Position numbers and translations under genes: made by a program
Shown: positions 8,642 to 12,081 of the stretch, piece after piece
Layout of the letters: each line of letters starts with the position of its first letter
How positions within the stretch are numbered: position 1 is the first letter of the stretch
DNA from: Coprinopsis marcescibilis
Taxonomy: Eukaryota > Basidiomycota > Agaricomycetes > Agaricales > Psathyrellaceae
Direction: 5' to 3'
NCBI GenBank assembly: GCA_004369085.1
Contig: ML210602.1
Coordinates: 1 to 12,081, forward strand
DNA: 12,081 nt
Notes under the pieces: generated by a model
What the model was told of the DNA's origin: nothing
The model's input: the letters and a program-made list of their open reading frames with translations, nothing else
The model's database searches: none

Positions 8642-8860
8642 GACTTTGTAGAACTGAAGAGTGGAGCTCTACTGAAAGAGAGGACCAACAAGTAATTGAG
8701 AAGCGGAAATTGGGAGGAAAAGATATCAATCTTATCGCAATATCGCCGAAAACGCACATGACTCATCAACTTTACTTTTATGGAAACCAAGGGAGGATCG
8801 CAGGTCCTCAGCAACGCAAAATAGTATATGCTCTCTGTTGATGTACACTCCTAAGACTAT
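8642..8860. other. short intergenic region upstream of the KDZ gene
   Basis: 219 nt separate the KDZ start codon from the stop of the coiled-coil gene on the same strand. It must hold the 3' end of the latter and the promoter of the former. I see no clear TATA box and no recognisable terminal inverted repeat marking the end of the KDZ element. Confidence 0.5.
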
Positions 8861-9648
8861 CTACTGCATAACTGCCAGTCCGTAATCCCACTCGTCACCA
8901 TTAACCCTCCCAGTAATCCCAACAGCCCTTGCATGCTTGCTCTCGATATAGGAGGCCCACGCAGCCTCATAGGGGCCATCGTGTCCATGGAGCAATCCAT
9001 GCTCACCAAGTTTCTCGACTAGTTTCGCGGCCCAAGGGCTATGCGAGATTAGGCACAGCAGATTGATTAAGTCAGAGATTCACTTACTAGCTGGAATAGA
9101 CCCCCGTGGCACGCCCCTTAGTTACGATGTAGAACTTCTTGGCATTCTTGTTCAAGGCGGGAGGGATAGCCCAGGTAGAATGATCTTCTTCTTCAAGTTC
9201 CTCAACGTCTTCTTGGGAAAGTTTGGCCTGCATCTCAAAGATGAGCTCCACTAAGTGGCTGTTGGTGTCAGCCAAGTTACGGACTTCGGCCGTGAGCTTG
9301 TTGATCTCGACCCGCTGAAGGTCCATCTCGGCGTCAACCACGTCTCTGAGGGATCGGACCTCAGAAGAAACCTGTTCGAAGCTCCAAGATACATCCTGGC
9401 AAAGCGAAGCGATGGCGTCGAGCACAGACGCCAGTTGCTGTGCCACGTGCCCGTCTGGTTCACCAGTACTTATGGCTTGATAGCGAGGAGGAGGGGTTCG
9501 TGCTAAGTATTCTTGTTAAGAAGAATTGAGAACACCTGGGAGTAGACTTCTCACCTTCACTGGCAGAAGCCTCAGAGGTAAGTCGTTCGATTCTGATAAT
9601 ACCCAGAGAAGAGCGAGAGTTGCCTGCGGGTGCGGCAATGCGACGCAT
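8861..9648 (-). CDS. coiled-coil protein with RNase H1-N/viroplasmin-like motif, 228 aa
   Basis: Three exons join in frame: 9555-9648, 9088-9502 and 8861-9038, with introns of 52 and 49 nt (GTGAGA...TTAG and GTAAGT...ATAG). The ATG at 9648 has a good context (CCACCATGC). Residues 1-50 are polar. Residues about 53-135 form a long heptad-like coiled coil (VSSEVRSLRDVVDAEMDLQR, INKLTAEVRNL) ending in an acidic run (EDVEELEEED). KKFYIVTKGRATGVYSS (153-169) resembles the start of the RNase H1 N-terminal/viroplasmin fold, which in other proteins binds nucleic acid duplexes. The C-terminal part (GHDGPYEAAWASYIESKHA) would complete it, as an AAW...YI segment is common there, but no RNase H catalytic domain follows. 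It probably oligomerises and may bind nucleic acid; the real function is unknown. It diverges from the next gene across a 197-bp gap. Confidence 0.75.
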
Positions 9649-9845
9649 GGTGGTAAGTGAAAAGAAACAAATGTACGTTCCGAAAAGAGATTGTGCGGAA
9701 GACAAACAGAAAAAAACAGCCTAATTTCCAGAAATATAAAAAGAAAAAAGGTGGTCTGCCACGGAGCCACGTCTCATTCGCTCCTTTTTTTTCTGTTCAA
9801 AACATTCAGCACTGTCTTTACCGACCTCACTATCTCATACTCACC
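9649..9845. promoter_or_regulatory. shared promoter region of a divergent gene pair
   Basis: 197 nt lie between two start codons pointing away from each other. TATAAA at 9735-9740 lies 106 nt before the + strand ATG. A T-run (9785-9792) and a pyrimidine-rich stretch up to the ATG (CTCACTATCTCATACTCACC) are typical of fungal promoters. Joint regulation of both genes is plausible but not shown. Confidence 0.55.
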
Positions 9846-11439
9846 ATGCCAGCTCCATCAATCTTGACCAACGATGAACAGCAATGGGCAATGCGCCATG
9901 TGAAGCTCTTTAGCAACTGTCAGGCCGAGAAATCTCTTCCAACGAAGTTCTGGCCCTTTGTCTATGGGGAGTACTTCAAGAAATTTGGACTTCGCCCACC
10001 AACGAAACTCGAAATCGAAGCCAAGAAAATCCTGAAGGCGAAGACATGCACGGAGGAGGCTGCGAAGCTTGCTCAAGCCTCTATCAAAGCGAAACGAGAG
10101 CTGGTTAGTATGCTGTTACTACTTGTTCTCTGAGAGTTACTCACGGCAACCTATTAGCAAATCAAAACCTGGTTTACGAACTACAACCGGTGCCAAGGGG
10201 CCATTTCCGTTACCACAACGTCGGCCTCAGCCACCTCACGCAATGCAAAGACCCAGACACTCGATGTGACCCTCAAGAAGCCTCCGCAAGCTTGGCAAGC
10301 TTATTGGAAGCTTAGAGAGGGGACTCTGTGGCCTCAGCTCAAGAAGGCCTGGGGTGCTGTGACCGACGAGCAGGTTAAGAAGTCAGGCAAGTTGGTGTTC
10401 ATGTGCAAATGGGTCAACAAGCTCCTTGAAAAGGAGTCGCCCGAGGTCTTGAAGGAAGTCGAGACGCACCGCATTGCATTGACTGGCTGGGCACCGGCTG
10501 GGGAAAGCAAGAGTCAGCAAAACGCGCGCGTCAACGGGTGAGTTGTGACGTTGCTCAACCTCGCTTTTCTGGCCGTCAATCTTAGTTCTCATGCAACAGG
10601 GCCGTCGTGAAACTGCTGCAAACCATGCAGGAGGTGGCTGATGCGCTGTATTTCCAGACTGGATGGACGATCACCATCATCGCAGGCGGCCCCCTCCCTG
10701 AACAAGATGGAAAGTTGAAGATGTATTTGTAAGTGGCCTTCTGGGAACCATAGTAGTTCACACACTTACCTCTGCTCATCGAACCTCTAGGTCTGCCTCT
10801 GGGCCCAGCAAAGGCGAGGAGTCGCTGCAGGATAGGCTGGGGCCCGAATACGAAACATCGATATCAAACACGTTCTCCCAGGGCCTAAGGGCTTTGTATG
10901 GTGGTAAGCAAACTCTTATCTTCTGTTCATCATTCATCATTGAGCTGTTTTCTCGCAGACGAAGACGCGCGAAAGAAGGAGTTGTCGCTCCATAAACGTG
11001 AAGACTGTGACTCACCTGAATCCGAAGAGGATGCTGGCAACGCGAGCGATGGCTCGATCCAGTTCCTCAGAAGTTCCAAGGAGTTGAAGAAGACCAATGT
11101 GTCAGAGAACGACTCTGTTAGCAAGTCTGTCAGCATCGTGAAGAAAGAGAAACGGGTCAGCGAGCCACACAGCGACACTGCTGAGTGAGTGTTTGTCATT
11201 GTTATGCTCAATCACGCGTCGACTCATGCTTGACCTGCAGTCCTTTGACCACGACATCGACCACCACATCATCTACCTCACTTGCGTCTTCCACTACTGG
11301 GGCCAATTCAATCCCCCAGCATCCCTCCTCTTCTGAGACCCAGTCAATCCCCAAGACTGATTCCAAATCCTCTGCCAAGGCTCCTGCGCCACCTGTGGAT
11401 GATGCCTCATCTTCAAGTGCCACGTCATCCAGAACTTGA
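9846..11439 (+). CDS. IKTWF/GGP-motif protein of unknown function, 434 aa, six exons
   Basis: Exons 9846-10103, 10158-10537, 10600-10728, 10791-10903, 10959-11184 and 11241-11439 join in frame; introns are 54-62 nt with GT...AG ends. The ATG at 9846 follows CTCACC. I recognise the general layout as one common in agaric genomes, but know no function. Residues 1-86 are helical and basic. QIKTWFTNYNR at 87-97 recalls the recognition helix of homeodomains (WFxN) but lacks its Arg spacing. A middle region (KPPQAWQAYWKL, ESPEVLKEVETHR) leads to TGWTITIIAGGP (233-244), followed by a Gly/Ser-rich segment. From about residue 295 the chain is charged and then Ser/Thr-rich (TTTSTTTSSTS), probably disordered. 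It could be a nuclear regulator, but that is a guess. The stop (TGA 11437-11439) is odd: a perfect GTAAGT donor starts 2 nt after it and the same frame goes on in the next exon. Confidence 0.75.
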
Positions 11440-11732
11440 GGTAAGTTTGCAACTTATGACGATGTCAACCTTTTCTGACATATTAGCAGTGTCTATAGGT
11501 GCTGAGGTCAACAAGGAGCAGGCGAAAAATGAGGAGATAGTCGAGCAGGAGGACGATTCTGACGACACTGAGGAGACGACCAAGAAGGACGCCATTTGCA
11601 GAGATTGTGAACGAGGACGCCCCTGAAGAGACCACTGTGGACGCCAATGAAGAGGCCATCAACGACGCCGTTGAACCAACTACCGATGAAGAGCAGAAGG
11701 CCGGCACTGAAGAACCGGTGTCGTCAAGATAA
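11437..11732 (+). pseudogene. displaced acidic C-terminal tail of the IKTWF/GGP gene
   Basis: After the TGA at 11437-11439 a GTAAGT...CTATAG intron (11441-11498) can be spliced. The frame of the upstream exon then continues from 11499 as an acidic chain (GAEVNKEQAKNEEIVEQEDD). At TTT 11595-11597 the frame must shift by one extra base to go on as AEIVNEDAPEETT and end at TAA 11730-11732. So a longer protein seems to have been cut short by a stop plus a +1 frameshift. Alternatives: a real 3'-UTR intron, or use of a weak donor at about 11417 that skips the TGA. Whether the tail is ever translated is unknown. Confidence 0.55.
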
Positions 11733-12081
11733 TAGTTATCTTCTGGGTTTCGGCGGAAGTGACCTTATTCAGCCTATTCCAGTTGTTGGGAAAAGGTCCT
11801 CTCAAATATGAGTTGACAGGAATCTGACAAGAACTGTTATTAATAGAAATATTAGTAAGATAGTAAAAATAGATGATTGAATAACACACTATGATCAAAA
11901 GGATTGATAAATGTATTACCTGAATACTTTACCTGTTAGTGATGGTAAACTTAGACAAACCAAGATTAGATTATGAGATTAAAAGCCACTTGATATTCAC
12001 TTGCAAACTACAGGATTGTAGAATTTGGCAAGTGCACACAAGGTAAGGGTGAATAAGCTGATGGGTAGTTGCAAACTTGGG
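11733..12081. other. AT-rich intergenic region, no gene seen
   Basis: 349 nt, largely AT-rich, with stops in all frames and no ORF with recognisable sequence. The first part probably contains the 3' untranslated region of the upstream gene. The 9-mer TTGCAAACT occurs at 12001 and 12069, too short to call a repeat element. Confidence 0.5.

Noticed and set aside
8642..8860. Terminal inverted repeat of the KDZ transposon
   Set aside because: The other end lies outside the window, so no inverted partner can be tested.
6114..9648. TET/JBP dioxygenase gene associated with the KDZ element
   Set aside because: Such partners are known for fungal KDZ elements, but no HxD...H-type dioxygenase motif is visible in the neighbouring genes.
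10158..10190. Homeodomain call for the IKTWFTNYNR segment
   Set aside because: WFxN matches, but the Arg spacing differs and the preceding helices do not clearly fit a 60-residue homeodomain.
12001..12077. Direct repeat TTGCAAACT at 12001 and 12069
   Set aside because: Nine bases in AT-rich sequence, no associated structure; likely chance.

Overview
The window looks like nuclear DNA of a mushroom-forming basidiomycete (Agaricomycetes). The cellular-type genes are split by many very short introns (about 49-74 nt, GT...AG, often GTAAGT donors). One gene is a KDZ (Kyakuja-Dileera-Zisupton) transposase with the fungal CxC2-type cysteine cluster. The left half is a chromodomain-bearing Ty3/gypsy retrotransposon. 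No bacterial operon, tRNA, rRNA or CRISPR array was seen.

Layout. (1) 1-6113: a Ty3/gypsy chromovirus on the + strand, cut by the left window edge inside its 5' LTR. Only the last 95 nt of that LTR are present, and they match the end of the 455-nt 3' LTR (5659-6113) exactly. Inside are gag (145-1346) and pol (about 1328-4828: protease, RT, RNase H, integrase, chromodomain). Both are broken by five in-frame TGA codons and two frame changes. After pol comes an intact extra 196-aa ORF of unknown function (5033-5623). It has its own promoter-like region (4842-4973), which shares a series of blocks in the same order with the U3 of the LTR. (2) 6114-8641, - strand: a KDZ transposase gene with nine recognisable exons. 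The retrotransposon sits inside its ninth exon, so this is a nested insertion, and the C-terminal part of the gene must lie left of the window. The gene also has a 51-bp internal tandem duplication and signs of decay. (3) 8861-9648, - strand: a three-exon gene for a coiled-coil protein with a short RNase H1-N/viroplasmin-like motif. (4) 9846-11439, + strand, divergent from gene 3 across a 197-bp shared promoter region: a six-exon gene of unknown function with an IKTWF motif, a GW...GGP motif and a low-complexity Ser/Thr/acidic tail. It is followed by a displaced, frame-broken acidic tail that reaches 11732. (5) 11733-12081: AT-rich sequence in which no gene was seen.

Common thread. Many apparent lesions in both transposons are C-to-T or G-to-A changes at CpG (CGA to TGA stops, a likely catalytic Asp to Asn, and the only two differences between the 51-bp repeat copies). 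This fits decay of methylated CpG. The most unusual item is the third ORF of the retrotransposon, with a promoter that appears to be a diverged copy of the element's own LTR promoter.
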